A stretch of 64,000 nt of DNA from CAYRQP01 sp964426545 (GCA_964426545.1 CAYRQP010000005.1:53612-117611); one strand, 5' to 3'. Positions 8,851-17,653 are shown, counted from the first letter of the stretch. The notes: generated from the letters alone by a model not told the origin. Made by a program: numbers and translations.

Positions 8851-10533
8851 ATGAATATTCTGCCCATGATACTCGTGCTGCTTGCCGGTTGGGAATCCGT
8901 TGGTCCTTCAGGTGGGGAAGTGCTTGCTGTTCTTCAGTCGAATCAGAACCCCGACATTCTGTATGCACTGTCCGGTTTCGCCCCCACGATGGTCATTAGC
9001 TCTGAGGATAAGGGTGGTTCCTGGGTTACAATCTCGAACTTCGATTCGTATGAAGCTCCAAAAGAAATGACAATGACATCGGACGGGAAAATGGTTGCCG
9101 TCGGGGCGAATCATATATGGGTATCCGGGGACGGGGGAATGAGCTGGAGCAATGACTACTTCTGGGACTACAGTTTCTATGATGTTGTTCCTCATCTGGA
9201 GAATGAGAATGAACTGTTTGCTGCGGGCAGAATCGAATCGAGCGGAAGAATAACCTATTTCCATTCGACTGATTGCGGAAGCACTTGGGATGCGACTGTC
9301 CTGAAGGACTCGCTTCAGTCCTATGGTCTTTGTATTGCTGTTTCTGCATCCGATCCGGATGTCATTCTGGTAGGCGGATACAGTTTTGAAATGGTATGGG
9401 AACCCTATCTCTTCCGCTCGGTTGACGGGGGCGGGACTTTCACAGAAGTGACTGCTACGGAAATGCTCGGTGAAAACAGGATTCACGGAGTAGGGATTCA
9501 TCCCGATAACCCCGATATAATGCTTGCAGGTACAAAGTCAGGCATATACCCGCTCGACTGACCGCTGGCTCACTTGGACGCTGCGGGGAGAGCAGTATTT
9601 CAGCAAGGACATCACATTCAGCTCAACCAATCCCGACCTGGTCATGTGTTGCGGAGATGCAGAAGAGTATGGAATTCATATAAGCAGCGATGGCGGGCAA
9701 ACCTGGACAAGCAGCACAGCAGGACTCGAAGGAGATAATTTCAACTGGGTCGAGATCGACCCTGAACACCCACAGCTTGCATACACCTGCAGCAACAACG
9801 GTTTCTTCCGGAGTTTCGATCGCGGACTTACCTGGAACCTGAGCAATGAGGGCATTGTAATCTGTCATATAGTATCGATGGAATCAGCGGAACACCGCAG
9901 TCCCTCTTGGTCTGCCCGCATGATGGAAACCTGCTTACCTGTGCTTCATCGAACGCCTTGTATGCTTCTGATGATGCCGGGTTGAACTGGTACAGGGTCT
10001 CAACCGATTTCGGGGGAGTCAATGATCTTGTCCAAACCGGAGATTTAAGTTTCGATGAAGGTATTCTAATCGCTACCGCTGACGAAGGTGTCTGGCACTG
10101 GGACTGGAACTGGACTCCGTATCAGCTATTTGGAGAATTTGGGGAGTCTGAAACCACCTGCGTTGAAGATTTTGCTTTTGACCAGTTTATCTATGCAGGT
10201 ACAGACGGGTCAGCAGTTTGGAACCGTTACTACGGGCTGGGGGTCGAAGAAGGAGGAGGTATCGAGATAGAGAATCCCGTGTTTTCAATTCATCCCAACC
10301 CGGCAACCGATAATCAGGTTTCTGCGGTAATCACTTTGAATTATCCGCCTGAAACGAGCATCTCGGTTTTCGACATTACGGGAAGGCTGATAAGCACGCC
10401 ACATTCCGGTCTGCTTGAAGCAGGAGAGCATACAATATCGCTCGATGTATTCCCATTTCCCCCCGGGATGTACTTTGCCCGGCTACAAACGGACAGAACA
10501 ACCGCTTCGGTGAAGTTTCTGGTTGTGGATTAG
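8851..10533 (+). pseudogene. Asp-box propeller protein with T9SS sorting domain, two frameshifts
   Basis: One gene read in three pieces (8851-9561, about 9524-9860, about 9857-10533). It encodes a signal peptide (MNILPMILVLLAG), at least eight Asp-box motifs of S.D.G.(T/S)W type (SSEDKGGSW, SGDGGMSW, SSDGGQTW, SFDRGLTW, SDDAGLNW) typical of sortilin/BNR propellers, and a C-terminal type A sorting domain (SIHPNPATDN, ISVFDITGRLI, GMYFARL). An extra C in the CCC at 9549-9551 moves the frame; reading through it restores GIYRSTDRWLTW. A one-base loss near 9,857 restores the original frame. The two changes compensate, so it may be a recent pseudogene or an assembly error. The sorting domain implies a type IX secretion system elsewhere in the genome. 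Confidence 0.8.
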
Positions 10534-10546
10534 GCACATCATGTAA

Positions 10547-10747
10547 GCAAGGGGCGAAAGAGCTTCAAGTCAGACACTCATCAGAACAGGAAAGTATCCT
10601 GACCGGCAGATTCTTGTTGTTCAAATTGCTGACTACTGCTACATTGTTCCGTTCATAGAAACTGATAAGGGTATGTTTTTGAAAACTATTATTCCAAGCA
10701 GTAAGGCTACGAAGGTGTATTTAGGGAGCGGTCATGAAAAAGAATAA
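10547..10747 (+). pseudogene. Truncated toxin of a toxin-antitoxin pair
   Basis: The frame open from 10547 to TAA 10745-10747 has no start codon at its head but from about 10592 reads KYPDRQILVVQIADYCYIVP, then KTIIPSSKATKVYLG. That matches my recollection of the C-terminal half of BrnT/DUF4258-like small toxins, which typically end in KTIIPSRKATKKYL. The N-terminal half, about 45 residues, is missing; the gene begins only a few bases after the T9SS protein. It overlaps the CopG-like antitoxin ATG by 14 bases, the normal toxin-first layout. Called a remnant because of the missing N-terminus. Confidence 0.7.
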
Positions 10748-11044
10748 ACTCAGCAACGAAGAAGAACAGATTCTGGATTCGTTCGAGAATGACGAGTGGC
10801 AGAGAGGATCTGATTCCGAGAAGGAAATCGATAAACATCGGACTTATGCCCGGAATACTCTAAAAAAGGACCGGAGGATCAACATACGGATATCCTCGAA
10901 GGACCTTGAAAAACTTCAATTGATTGCTATCGAAGACGGTATACCTTATCAGCTCTGATTGCCAGTATCCTGCATAGATATGTTACAGGAAGATTTGAGG
11001 AGAAATCCAGGTTCAGCGGCAGGGTTGACCAAATCTGTGAGTAG
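10734..11044 (+). pseudogene. CopG/ribbon-helix-helix antitoxin with C-terminal frameshift
   Basis: Starts at ATG 10734, inside the end of the toxin remnant, with GGGAGCGG upstream. The first 74 codons encode a CopG-type antitoxin (INIRISSKDLEKLQLIA, then EDGIPYQ) and hit a stop at 10956-10958. Shifting frame at about 10950 continues LIASILHRYVTGRFEEKS to a TAG at 11042-11044. That is the expected ending of such antitoxins (GIPYQTLI..), so a single base has been lost. With a decayed toxin, the module is probably non-functional. The short protein could still be made but lacks its last helix. Confidence 0.75.
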
Positions 11045-11174
11045 AGAGTCGTTTTATTCACACTTCTCTGATACCTAAGACACATTTTACATATTAGAAA
11101 ATTGCTTTTTGTGCGAGTTCACCCTATTCCATATATTACCGTTTCACTCTCTTCCGGTTAATCAAGGAAAACAA

Positions 11175-11738
11175 ATGAAAAGAGGAAAAATGTACAAACT
11201 TCTCATACTTGTAAGTTCGATGCTGATTTTGGGAGTCGCCTGCAGCGATGCCCCACAGGAAGATAATGCAGTTGTAGAACAGACAATTGAAGTAAGCGAG
11301 CCGGCTATAGAAGTAGTTCTTCCGGACACCAGTCCCGAAGCAGCCTTCAATGCCTTCATAGAAGCAATGAAGAACGGTGATGCACAAACTATCATTGAGT
11401 TCTATCCTTCGGAAGCCTTGTTCCAGATGGAAATGCAGCTTGAACAGATAAAAACTGATACAACAGGTCAGATTGCGCTGGCATTTGCTCAAATGGGCAT
11501 AAATGTCACGCCTGAAGAACTTCAGAACTGGACTGCAGTAGATATGGTGGAAGCTCAGATTACATCCCCGATGATGCAGGGCCAGTTTGACGGCGTTAGT
11601 GTAGTCGGAAGCACAGTCGAAGGCGAAACTGCTATTGTTGAAATCGAGATGTTTATTCCCGAAATGGATACTACCATAGTAACTGAAGCCATACTAATTC
11701 TTGAAGATGGTCAGTGGAAAATGGGTCAAGGTTTCTAA
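11175..11738 (+). CDS. Lipoprotein with NTF2-like (DUF4878-type) domain
   Basis: A 187-residue lipoprotein: MKRGKMYKLLILVSSMLILG, lipobox GVAC, then an acidic linker. A domain from about residue 55 follows (SPEAAFNAFIEAMKNGDAQTI, ending EAILILEDGQWKM), as in small NTF2-like/DUF4878 secreted proteins. ATG 11175 is preceded by AAGGAAAA; a longer frame to 11109 has no signal peptide at its start. ATG 11190 is a possible alternative. Downstream, it converges with feoC. Function not known. Confidence 0.75.
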   Translation: MKRGKMYKLLILVSSMLILGVACSDAPQEDNAVVEQTIEVSEPAIEVVLPDTSPEAAFNAFIEAMKNGDAQTIIEFYPSEALFQMEMQLEQIKTDTTGQIALAFAQMGINVTPEELQNWTAVDMVEAQITSPMMQGQFDGVSVVGSTVEGETAIVEIEMFIPEMDTTIVTEAILILEDGQWKMGQGF

Positions 11739-11814
11739 TCAACCCGCTGTGATCTGATACACCTGGAGTCGGTCCGTGGGTATATTTCTTATCGCTGTAG
11801 TCTATTTGAAACGA

Positions 11815-12045
11815 TTATTGCTCTGCAATCTTATAAATAAGCATCTCTTTCCTATCTGCACACGAGCAGCCTCTGCATGACCCGCCAGAAGAACATTCGG
11901 CATCAAGAAGGTATACCCTGCCCTTTCGAAGCAGGATATCCATCGTTGGTTCGAGTGCATCTGCAGTCATACCGAAATGATTCATGAGTTCAGCCAGCGA
12001 AAGCCGTCCGTGTTCTTCAAGAAGTTTCAGTATTTCAGAGAGCAT
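11815..12045 (-). CDS. feoC: FeoC-like winged-helix protein
   Basis: A 76-residue protein with an N-terminal winged helix (MLSEILKLLEEHGRLSLAEL, then MNHFGMTADALEPTMDILLRK) and a C-terminal cysteine cluster CSSGGSCRGCSC, the arrangement of FeoC-type proteins that accompany FeoB and may carry an iron-sulfur cluster. The ATG at 12045 lies two bases after the feoB stop, so the genes are translationally close. A longer overlapping frame that runs into feoB was rejected because the FeoC homology begins at this ATG. Confidence 0.82.
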   Translation of the reverse strand: MLSEILKLLEEHGRLSLAELMNHFGMTADALEPTMDILLRKGRVYLLDAECSSGGSCRGCSCADRKEMLIYKIAEQ

Positions 12046-12047
12046 AT

Positions 12048-14336
12048 TTACGCCTTCAGTTTTCCGCTGTTCGCTATGATTTTCAGCACACCGATGATTC
12101 CGCCAAGTAGAGCAAGTGCAATGCCTATCCACAGGATTCCGCTGCCCGGGTGAGAAGAGAAGGTGCCTATCTGATAGAACAGCGTACTGATTATCCAGGC
12201 AAGAAGCGTCAGATATGCTGTCGATATTACTGCCCATTTCCAGTTTGTTTCACGGTAGATAGTGGCTATCACCGCAAGGCAGGGAGCATATATCAGTATG
12301 AAGAGAATATAGGCGAATCCGCTGACAGGACCATCGAAATGCTCCTGAATCATCTCGACTGTAGTTTTTGGTGACTCGGTCAACCCACTTCCATCCATCG
12401 AGTCCGAAAACTCATCTTCACTGCTTCCGTCTGAACTCCACATTGCAGCGAAGCCCTCCGGAATGGCTCTGAAGGCATTTGTGATTTGGTTCTGGAAGTT
12501 AAAATCTGCATTCTCTGCCTCTTCGTCTGATTCGGATTCCATAGAACTGTAAAGGTTGTCCAGCGTACTGACCACCGTTTCCTTCGCAAATATCCCGCTC
12601 AGAAAACCAACAGCTGCAGGCCAGTTGTCCGACTCTATACCCATGGGAGTAATAACGGGTACGACCATTCTTCCAATTTCAGACAGGAGTGAGTTCTCCG
12701 AATCGGCGTTGCCGAAACTACCGTCGGTTCCGATCGAATTCAGCAGACTCAAGAGTATCACGAATACGATGATTATCTTCCCTGCGCGAAGAAGAAAACT
12801 GTTCAGGCGCGTGAGTGTATGATACATGATACCCCTGAAAGTCGGAAGGTGATAGGGGGGGAGTTCCATCACGAAAGTCGATGCTTCACCCTTCAGGACT
12901 GTCTTCTTGAACAGAAGCCCTGTCCCCACGGCCAGGAGTATACCAATAGCGTATATGCAAAACAGGACCTGCCCACCGTGTCTTGAGAAGAATGCAGCGA
13001 CAAAAAGTGTGTAGACAGGCAGCCTTGCACCGCAGGACATGAAGGGATTTATCATTATAGCAAGAACTCTGTCACGGTTGCTTTCGAGGGTTCTGGTTGC
13101 CAGGATTGCAGGAACATTGCAACCGAAACCAACGAGCATAGGGATGAATGCTTTCCCGGGGAGTCCAACTTTTCTGAGATAACGGTCAGTCACAAAAGCA
13201 GCTCTCGACATGTATCCCGAATCTTCGAGAATCGAAAGGCATAAGAAGATGAGGAAGATGGGAGGGATGAAAGTCGAAACAGTCTGAATCCCACCTCCTG
13301 CGCCTTCGGCAAGAAATACAACAACCCAGTCGGGAGAGTTGAGCGAAAGCAGGACTGATTTCAGACCATCTACGAAGACAGCACCGGTTAACCTATCGAA
13401 AAACTCTACGAACGGACTCCCAAAATTCATCGTAGTGACAAATACGAGGAACATAATCGTAAAGAAGATCGGAATACCGAGAGTTCTATTCAATATTACA
13501 CTGTCTATCCTGTCAGACCTGGTAATTCTCATGTCACCTGAGCGACTCACGACATCCTTCACAAGCCCGTGAATGAATCCATATCTTCCGTCAGCAAGAA
13601 TGATGTCCATTTCGCTGCCGACATGTCTTTCCACTCGAGTAATCTCAGACTTTAGAAGGTCAGTCGGTATATCATCCCCGCACAATTCAGTTGCATAGGC
13701 ATCTTCTTCGAGGAGTTTGAGAGCGAGCCACCTGCTATCCACCTGGTTGTTTTCAGCGATACGAAGCACACTTTCGCTAATTGTCTTGACAGAATCTTCA
13801 AGTACAGAATCGTAAAGTATTTGAGTCTGCGGAATGTACTTTCGCACTGCTGCTGCATTTATCTCATTCTTGAGTTCAGTGATACCTTTTCGCTTTGAAG
13901 CGACAATCGGGATGACAGGGCAGCCGAGATGCTCAGCAAGATGATCTATCTCAATACGAATCTGCCGATTCTCGGCTACATCAGTCATGTTCAGTGCAAT
14001 TATCATAGGCACTTTCATCTCGAGAATCTGGGTTGTCAGAAACAGATTTCTCTCGAGATTCGTAGCATCGACGATATTCACTATCAGGTCAGGGCGCTCA
14101 GTTAGAATGAACTGCCTGGCAATCGATTCATCCATAGAGAATGCGGTGAAGGAGTATATCCCAGGAAGATCGGTGATATTTATCTGTGTCCCTGCATGCT
14201 TGTATTCACCTTCAATACGCTCGACGGTAACGCCCGGCCAGTTCCCTACGCGCTGGTGCGATCCGGTCATTGCGTTTAAAAGGGTAGTCTTTCCGACGTT
14301 CGGATTTCCTGCTACTGCTATTCGAATACTCTTCAT
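12048..14336 (-). CDS. feoB: Ferrous iron transporter FeoB
   Basis: Inner-membrane Fe(II) transporter of 762 residues, near the usual 770. The N-terminal GTPase has G1 GNPNVGKT, G3 DLPG and G4 NMTD, followed by a guanine-nucleotide dissociation-inhibitor-like helical region and a membrane domain with two gate regions (FGCNVPA, then NPFMSCGARLPVY). The start is ATG at 14336. FeoA is not a separate gene here; a FeoA domain is fused to the neighbouring regulator. The promoter carries a palindrome shared with the regulator promoter. Confidence 0.96.
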   Translation of the reverse strand: MKSIRIAVAGNPNVGKTTLLNAMTGSHQRVGNWPGVTVERIEGEYKHAGTQINITDLPGIYSFTAFSMDESIARQFILTERPDLIVNIVDATNLERNLFLTTQILEMKVPMIIALNMTDVAENRQIRIEIDHLAEHLGCPVIPIVASKRKGITELKNEINAAAVRKYIPQTQILYDSVLEDSVKTISESVLRIAENNQVDSRWLALKLLEEDAYATELCGDDIPTDLLKSEITRVERHVGSEMDIILADGRYGFIHGLVKDVVSRSGDMRITRSDRIDSVILNRTLGIPIFFTIMFLVFVTTMNFGSPFVEFFDRLTGAVFVDGLKSVLLSLNSPDWVVVFLAEGAGGGIQTVSTFIPPIFLIFLCLSILEDSGYMSRAAFVTDRYLRKVGLPGKAFIPMLVGFGCNVPAILATRTLESNRDRVLAIMINPFMSCGARLPVYTLFVAAFFSRHGGQVLFCIYAIGILLAVGTGLLFKKTVLKGEASTFVMELPPYHLPTFRGIMYHTLTRLNSFLLRAGKIIIVFVILLSLLNSIGTDGSFGNADSENSLLSEIGRMVVPVITPMGIESDNWPAAVGFLSGIFAKETVVSTLDNLYSSMESESDEEAENADFNFQNQITNAFRAIPEGFAAMWSSDGSSEDEFSDSMDGSGLTESPKTTVEMIQEHFDGPVSGFAYILFILIYAPCLAVIATIYRETNWKWAVISTAYLTLLAWIISTLFYQIGTFSSHPGSGILWIGIALALLGGIIGVLKIIANSGKLKA

Positions 14337-14377
14337 TGTCTACTTTCTGCCTGCAGGCATTAGTCTAACATAGATAG

Positions 14378-14393
14378 TTTAGCTATACCTAAA
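14378..14393. promoter_or_regulatory. Putative DtxR-type iron operator upstream of feoB
   Basis: TTTAGCTATACCTAAA is an inverted repeat TTTAG-N6-CTAAA, 42-57 bases upstream of the feoB ATG. On the minus strand it falls between a possible TTGGAA -35 and TAAACT -10. The same TTTAG-N6-CTAAA occurs upstream of the regulator at 15146-15161, and the style resembles known DtxR/IdeR boxes (TTAGG...CCTAA). Confidence 0.65.
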
Positions 14394-14408
14394 CCTATTT
14401 CCAAAAAA

Positions 14409-15116
14409 TTATCCGCGTTTAACTATTATTTTTCCAGATTCATCCTGACCGAGCATGAAGCGTGAGTCACCGGTTCCGATAAGCAGGGGACCTCTACTTT
14501 CCGATGAGTGAATGACACTCACAAGAGAACCGATTCCAAGACCCATTCCGGAAAGGCGCTCTCTGAATTTTCTCCCGCCGTTCAGCTTGACAACTTTCGC
14601 ATTCTCGCCTGATTTAAGGCTGGATAGTTTTATTTCCGATGTATCATCTGAATCAACTACATCTATATCTTTGACGGTATCGGGAGAGCAAACAAATCCG
14701 TCATGATCATCAGACCATGTGATCCCACCGTATCTACAGCTCTTCTGCATCTTTAGAAAATCTGCAAATCTGTCAGCAACTTCATCGGGAATGTGATGTT
14801 CGATGCCGCAGGCGCATGCTTCGGCAACATCAGGGTCGATTGCGAGGACATTTAGGAAGAAGTCCTTGAATATCCTGTGCTTTTCCACTATTCTGCGAGC
14901 AAGTTTAATACCTTCATCAGTAAGGGTGATGGTTTCATAGGGGATATGGTTAATGAGTTCTCTCGTTGAGAGAGATTTGAGTGCACTGGTTACCGATGAA
15001 TTGGCAACTCCGAGTTTGTCTGCTATATCCTGTCCCCGTACTACACCTTTTGTATAGGTGATGTTGTATATGGCTTCAAGATAATCTTCGAGACTCTCTG
15101 TCAATTTCGTTTTCAT
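14409..15116 (-). CDS. DtxR/MntR-family metal-dependent repressor with fused FeoA domain
   Basis: A 235-residue transcription factor. Residues 1-65 form a winged helix (ESLEDYLEAIYNI, GQDIADKLGVANSSVTSALK). Residues about 66-140 form the metal-binding and dimerisation domain (AEACACGIEHHI, with the Cys/Glu/His cluster). The C-terminal 75 residues are a FeoA/SH3-like domain (SGENAKVVKLNGG, RLSGMGLGIGSLVSV). The second ATG (15116) is preferred over the first (15122) because AAAAGG is then six bases away. It faces the same direction as feoB and lies directly upstream of it. It is expected to repress feoB and itself when iron or manganese is bound. Confidence 0.9.
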   Translation of the reverse strand: MKTKLTESLEDYLEAIYNITYTKGVVRGQDIADKLGVANSSVTSALKSLSTRELINHIPYETITLTDEGIKLARRIVEKHRIFKDFFLNVLAIDPDVAEACACGIEHHIPDEVADRFADFLKMQKSCRYGGITWSDDHDGFVCSPDTVKDIDVVDSDDTSEIKLSSLKSGENAKVVKLNGGRKFRERLSGMGLGIGSLVSVIHSSESRGPLLIGTGDSRFMLGQDESGKIIVKRG

Positions 15117-15145
15117 AACCATCCTTTTTACCCGGCACTAAATAA

Positions 15146-15186
15146 TTTAGACACCCCTAAAATACAAGATAATCTAAAATCGTCAA
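15146..15186 (-). promoter_or_regulatory. Regulator promoter with overlapping TTTAG-N6-CTAAA operator
   Basis: On the minus strand TTGACG (15181-15186) and TATTTT (15159-15164) are 16 bases apart, a good sigma70-type promoter. The palindrome TTTAGACACCCCTAAA (15146-15161) overlaps the -10 element, and a second palindrome CTAAATAATTTAG lies beside it (15138-15150). Binding of the DtxR-like protein would block its own transcription. This is inference from position and from the matching site upstream of feoB. Confidence 0.6.
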
Positions 15187-15264
15187 GAGGAGTGTCCCTA
15201 TAAGCACCTGCCAAAATAAAGGAGTTCCTGCCTTCAAAGAGGAGTGTCCCCTATAAGCACCTGC
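15187..15264. repeat. GAGGAGTGTCCC..AAGCACCTGCC repeat, two copies
   Basis: Two near-identical stretches (about 15187-15212 and 15238-15264) read AGGAGTGTCCC, TATAAGCACCTGCC, separated by GGAGTTCCTGCCTTCAAAGA. The same blocks in reverse orientation make the tandem repeat at 17504-17653. Part of the intergenic region 15117-15540, which otherwise holds only repeats and the leader of the next gene. Confidence 0.75.
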
Positions 15265-15289
15265 CTTTTATTCAAGTACCAGCTTTAAC

Positions 15290-15345
15290 GGGACACGAAG
15301 AAATCATGTCCCTACAAGCAACGGGACACGAAGAAATCATGTCCC
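15290..15345. repeat. GGGACACGA..TCATGTCCC repeat, tandem pair
   Basis: Two identical 23-base palindromic units (15290-15312 and 15323-15345) with GGGACACGA and TCATGTCCC arms around AGAAA, repeating every 33 bases. A third copy is at 17688-17710 and a related one at 7410-7433. The rest of the gap to 15540 shows no gene; GGGAAAAGGAG at 15527-15537 is the ribosome site of the next gene. Confidence 0.8.
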
Positions 15346-15540
15346 TACAGAAGGACAAGGAGGAATGTCTCCAGATCTATTCATTGACAAAATAACCTAT
15401 CTATAGTATATTACTTATGTGATTCGCCGATTTAATTAACAACTTGCAGGGCGATAAACAAATGCTGCTAAAGCGTTTCGATTCCTATTTCCTGACAGAG
15501 TCGTTTCGCCCAATTTGATGTCAGGGAAAAGGAGAATCTC

Positions 15541-16215
15541 ATGGGTTCACATTCATTAAGCAAAAACAGACATCTATATCACAAAACTTTCAACCTTGAA
15601 ATTACGGTTGACGGTGTTGTGATAGAAGCGTCCGTCCACAAATCATTTACATCACATAATGTGCTGCTTCACGAACCATATAGAGTAGTCGCATACGGCA
15701 CTAACCGCGTTGGAATGGGTGCCATGAATTACGAAAAATATGTGAAGAGCGAAGAGTATTTAGACAGTGAAGGGCTGATTCGAAAGGCATATCTGGCTTA
15801 CAAGAGGGTAATTGATAAACTGCCCCAGTTGAAAGCGGCATTTTTCCTATACAGGATGACGGGGGGGATTGGTGTTTCAAAACAGGGTAATCACGAGAAG
15901 GAAATCAATGCCAGAGTAAGAGAAATGCGTGAGCTGTCCTATCCAAGTGAGACAATCAGTCACAAACACTTCGAGAGATTTTGGGAAGATACCAGGAGCA
16001 GCTGTAGCTGGTATAGGGGCTATGAAACTAAATACCTTCTGGAGAATTTCCTGTTCTATGCCGATCTGGACACTTTCCTGAATTACTTTGACATGACAGT
16101 ATTCTGGGCTCTGTTAAAAGACGACACCCGTCGCCTTAATGCATACATAGAGGAGTCACTAACTGATACGGATCCGATTCAGATAAGACAGATACACCGC
16201 CAATTCAATGTGTGA
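15541..16215 (+). CDS. Hypothetical protein, 224 residues
   Basis: An intact frame with AAAAGGAG about seven bases before its ATG. The product has no signal peptide or membrane span. It opens with a strand-rich region (NLEITVDGVVIEASVHKSF) and continues as a charged, tyrosine-rich helical protein ending in IRQIHRQFNV. I do not recognise a family. It is flanked on both sides by intergenic palindromic repeats, which suggests an accessory locus. The region between the two halves contains a Gly-rich turn (RMTGGIGVSKQG). No operon partner. Confidence 0.7.
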   Translation: MGSHSLSKNRHLYHKTFNLEITVDGVVIEASVHKSFTSHNVLLHEPYRVVAYGTNRVGMGAMNYEKYVKSEEYLDSEGLIRKAYLAYKRVIDKLPQLKAAFFLYRMTGGIGVSKQGNHEKEINARVREMRELSYPSETISHKHFERFWEDTRSSCSWYRGYETKYLLENFLFYADLDTFLNYFDMTVFWALLKDDTRRLNAYIEESLTDTDPIQIRQIHRQFNV

Positions 16216-16243
16216 AGAGAGTTCTACCAAAATGGGTGTAATC

Positions 16244-16312
16244 AAAAGTGCCAGGCACTTTTGGATCGAATGAACATCGCTCCGGTGTGCAGTAGAAAAG
16301 TGCCAGGTACTA
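16244..16312. repeat. GTGCCAGGCAC-family repeat doublet, copies 2 and 3
   Basis: AAAAGTGCCAGGCACTTTT at 16244-16262 is a perfect palindrome around a central A; a diverged copy AAAAGTGCCAGGTACTAT lies at 16296-16312. They fill the gap between convergent genes and could also act as a terminator. The doublet layout is the same as at 53,753-53,840. Confidence 0.8.
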
Positions 16313-16321
16313 TTTCATGGA

Positions 16322-17467
16322 TTAGAGTTCGAGTTCAAGGACATTCAGTGTAGGATAATTAATCGGGTCGGAGACCCAGGTGATCATTCCGTTTGGCGTT
16401 ATCCTGATTCTCCAGTCATCGATGTCGGGGTCATCTGACTCGAGTGATGCAGTGAAGAGAAGTTCTCCGGAAGTTGTGTCATAGACATTGTAGAAGGGAT
16501 AGCGAAAGCTTCCCAGTCTGACCCAGAGCCGGTCTTCGCTGTCGGCACCGAGGTCTGCAACGGCTGGACGGTACAGAATAGGATCGAAGGAGATTGACAT
16601 TCCACCCATTGGTCCCCGTCTGCCGTGAGCACCCCTGCGTGTTATCATTTCATCGAAGTCCTCTTCTTCCTGTGCGATTTCCTCTTCTGTTTTCAGGGAA
16701 GGTCCGACCTGTTCTGTAATCGAAAGGTATTCTTCGCCACTCTTTATGTATCCCGTAATGCTGATTTCATCTGTGCTGTGCAGGACTATGAACACATTCC
16801 CACTGTCATCAACTGTGAAAGCAGGTGCTGTTTCGAGTCCGAGCGGACCCATGTGGGACGGGTCAAACGACTGAGTGATTTCATAATAGACGGCGGTCGG
16901 TTCTGAACTGTTTTCTACACGGATTATCGAATAGCCCATATCACCGGCTTCACGGTCGAATGCCGGAAGAAGTCCGACAAGTGCAGAATTGTCTGCAGCT
17001 TCGAGTATAAACGGCGGACGCGGGAAGAAGTCAGTTATATCATGCTCCCAGTCAAGTGAATCATCGAAGAACATGAGAGCACCGCCCATTCGGTCGGAGA
17101 CAGCAAGATAATCATTGCTGAGAGCTGCCATGGACATAGGAAACTGGAACTCTCCCGGACCGCTTCCCTGTCTGCCGATTGTTTCGAGGTACTCTCCGTC
17201 AGGGGAATATGACTTGATGTTCAGTTTTGCCATGTCGAGAACCAGAATATTGCCGGATGGAGTTATGCAGGCATCTTCTATCTGTCCGAATACATAGTTG
17301 GAGTCACCGAGTTCGACTCCTATAGTATTGACGATTTGAAGAGAAAAGTGGTCGGTTGTTGTGTCATCAGCAGGTTGATTCTGTCCCTGTGTTGTATTAT
17401 CGGAAGGGTGTTCGCTGCAGGCTGTGATCCCGATGAATAGTGCAAGTATCAATGCAAGATATTTCAT
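16322..17467 (-). CDS. 6-bladed beta-propeller lipoprotein (paralogue)
   Basis: A 381-residue lipoprotein (MKYLALILALFIGITAC) with the same 6-bladed beta-propeller domain as 7,491-8,612. Shared landmarks are IVNTIGVELGDSNYVFG, then GNILVLDMAKLNIKSYSPDG and RQGSGPGEFQF. A short Gly/Arg-rich loop (RRGAHGRRGPMGG) is specific to this copy. It sits between two repeat clusters and has no visible operon partner. Exported, probably anchored at the outer membrane; function unknown. Confidence 0.85.
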   Translation of the reverse strand: MKYLALILALFIGITACSEHPSDNTTQGQNQPADDTTTDHFSLQIVNTIGVELGDSNYVFGQIEDACITPSGNILVLDMAKLNIKSYSPDGEYLETIGRQGSGPGEFQFPMSMAALSNDYLAVSDRMGGALMFFDDSLDWEHDITDFFPRPPFILEAADNSALVGLLPAFDREAGDMGYSIIRVENSSEPTAVYYEITQSFDPSHMGPLGLETAPAFTVDDSGNVFIVLHSTDEISITGYIKSGEEYLSITEQVGPSLKTEEEIAQEEEDFDEMITRRGAHGRRGPMGGMSISFDPILYRPAVADLGADSEDRLWVRLGSFRYPFYNVYDTTSGELLFTASLESDDPDIDDWRIRITPNGMITWVSDPINYPTLNVLELEL

Positions 17468-17503
17468 GTTTACTCCTTTGGTGAGAATGTAATATACAAA
17501 TGG

Positions 17504-17653
17504 TAGGTGCTTATGGGGGACACACCTCTTTGAAGGCAGGAACTCCTTCGGCAGAGGAATGTCCCCAAATAGGACAAGAACATATAACGGCAGGTGCTAA
17601 TAGGGGACACACCTCTTTGAAGGCAGGAACTCCTTCGGCAGAGGAATGTCCCC
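17504..17653. repeat. Tandem AGGTGCT..GGGGACAC..AATGTCCC repeat, two 62-base units
   Basis: Units at about 17504-17566 and 17592-17653 (period 88) share AGGTGCT, GGGGACACACCTC, TTTGAAGGCAGGAACTCCTT and CGGCAGAGGAATGTCCC almost without change. Each can fold through the GGGGACA/TGTCCC ends and the GGCAGGAACTCCT/AGGAACTCCTTC core. They are the reverse-oriented relatives of the repeat at 15187-15264. The repeat is read in one frame as an artificial N-terminal extension of tldD, which is not real. Confidence 0.8.

Noticed and set aside
15290..15345. CRISPR-like direct repeats
   Set aside because: Only two units with a 10-base gap, palindromic across the unit, and no cas genes.
15366..15420. Short ORF after GGAGGA near 15,366
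   Set aside because: Only about 13 codons, and the GGAATGTC sequence belongs to the repeat family.
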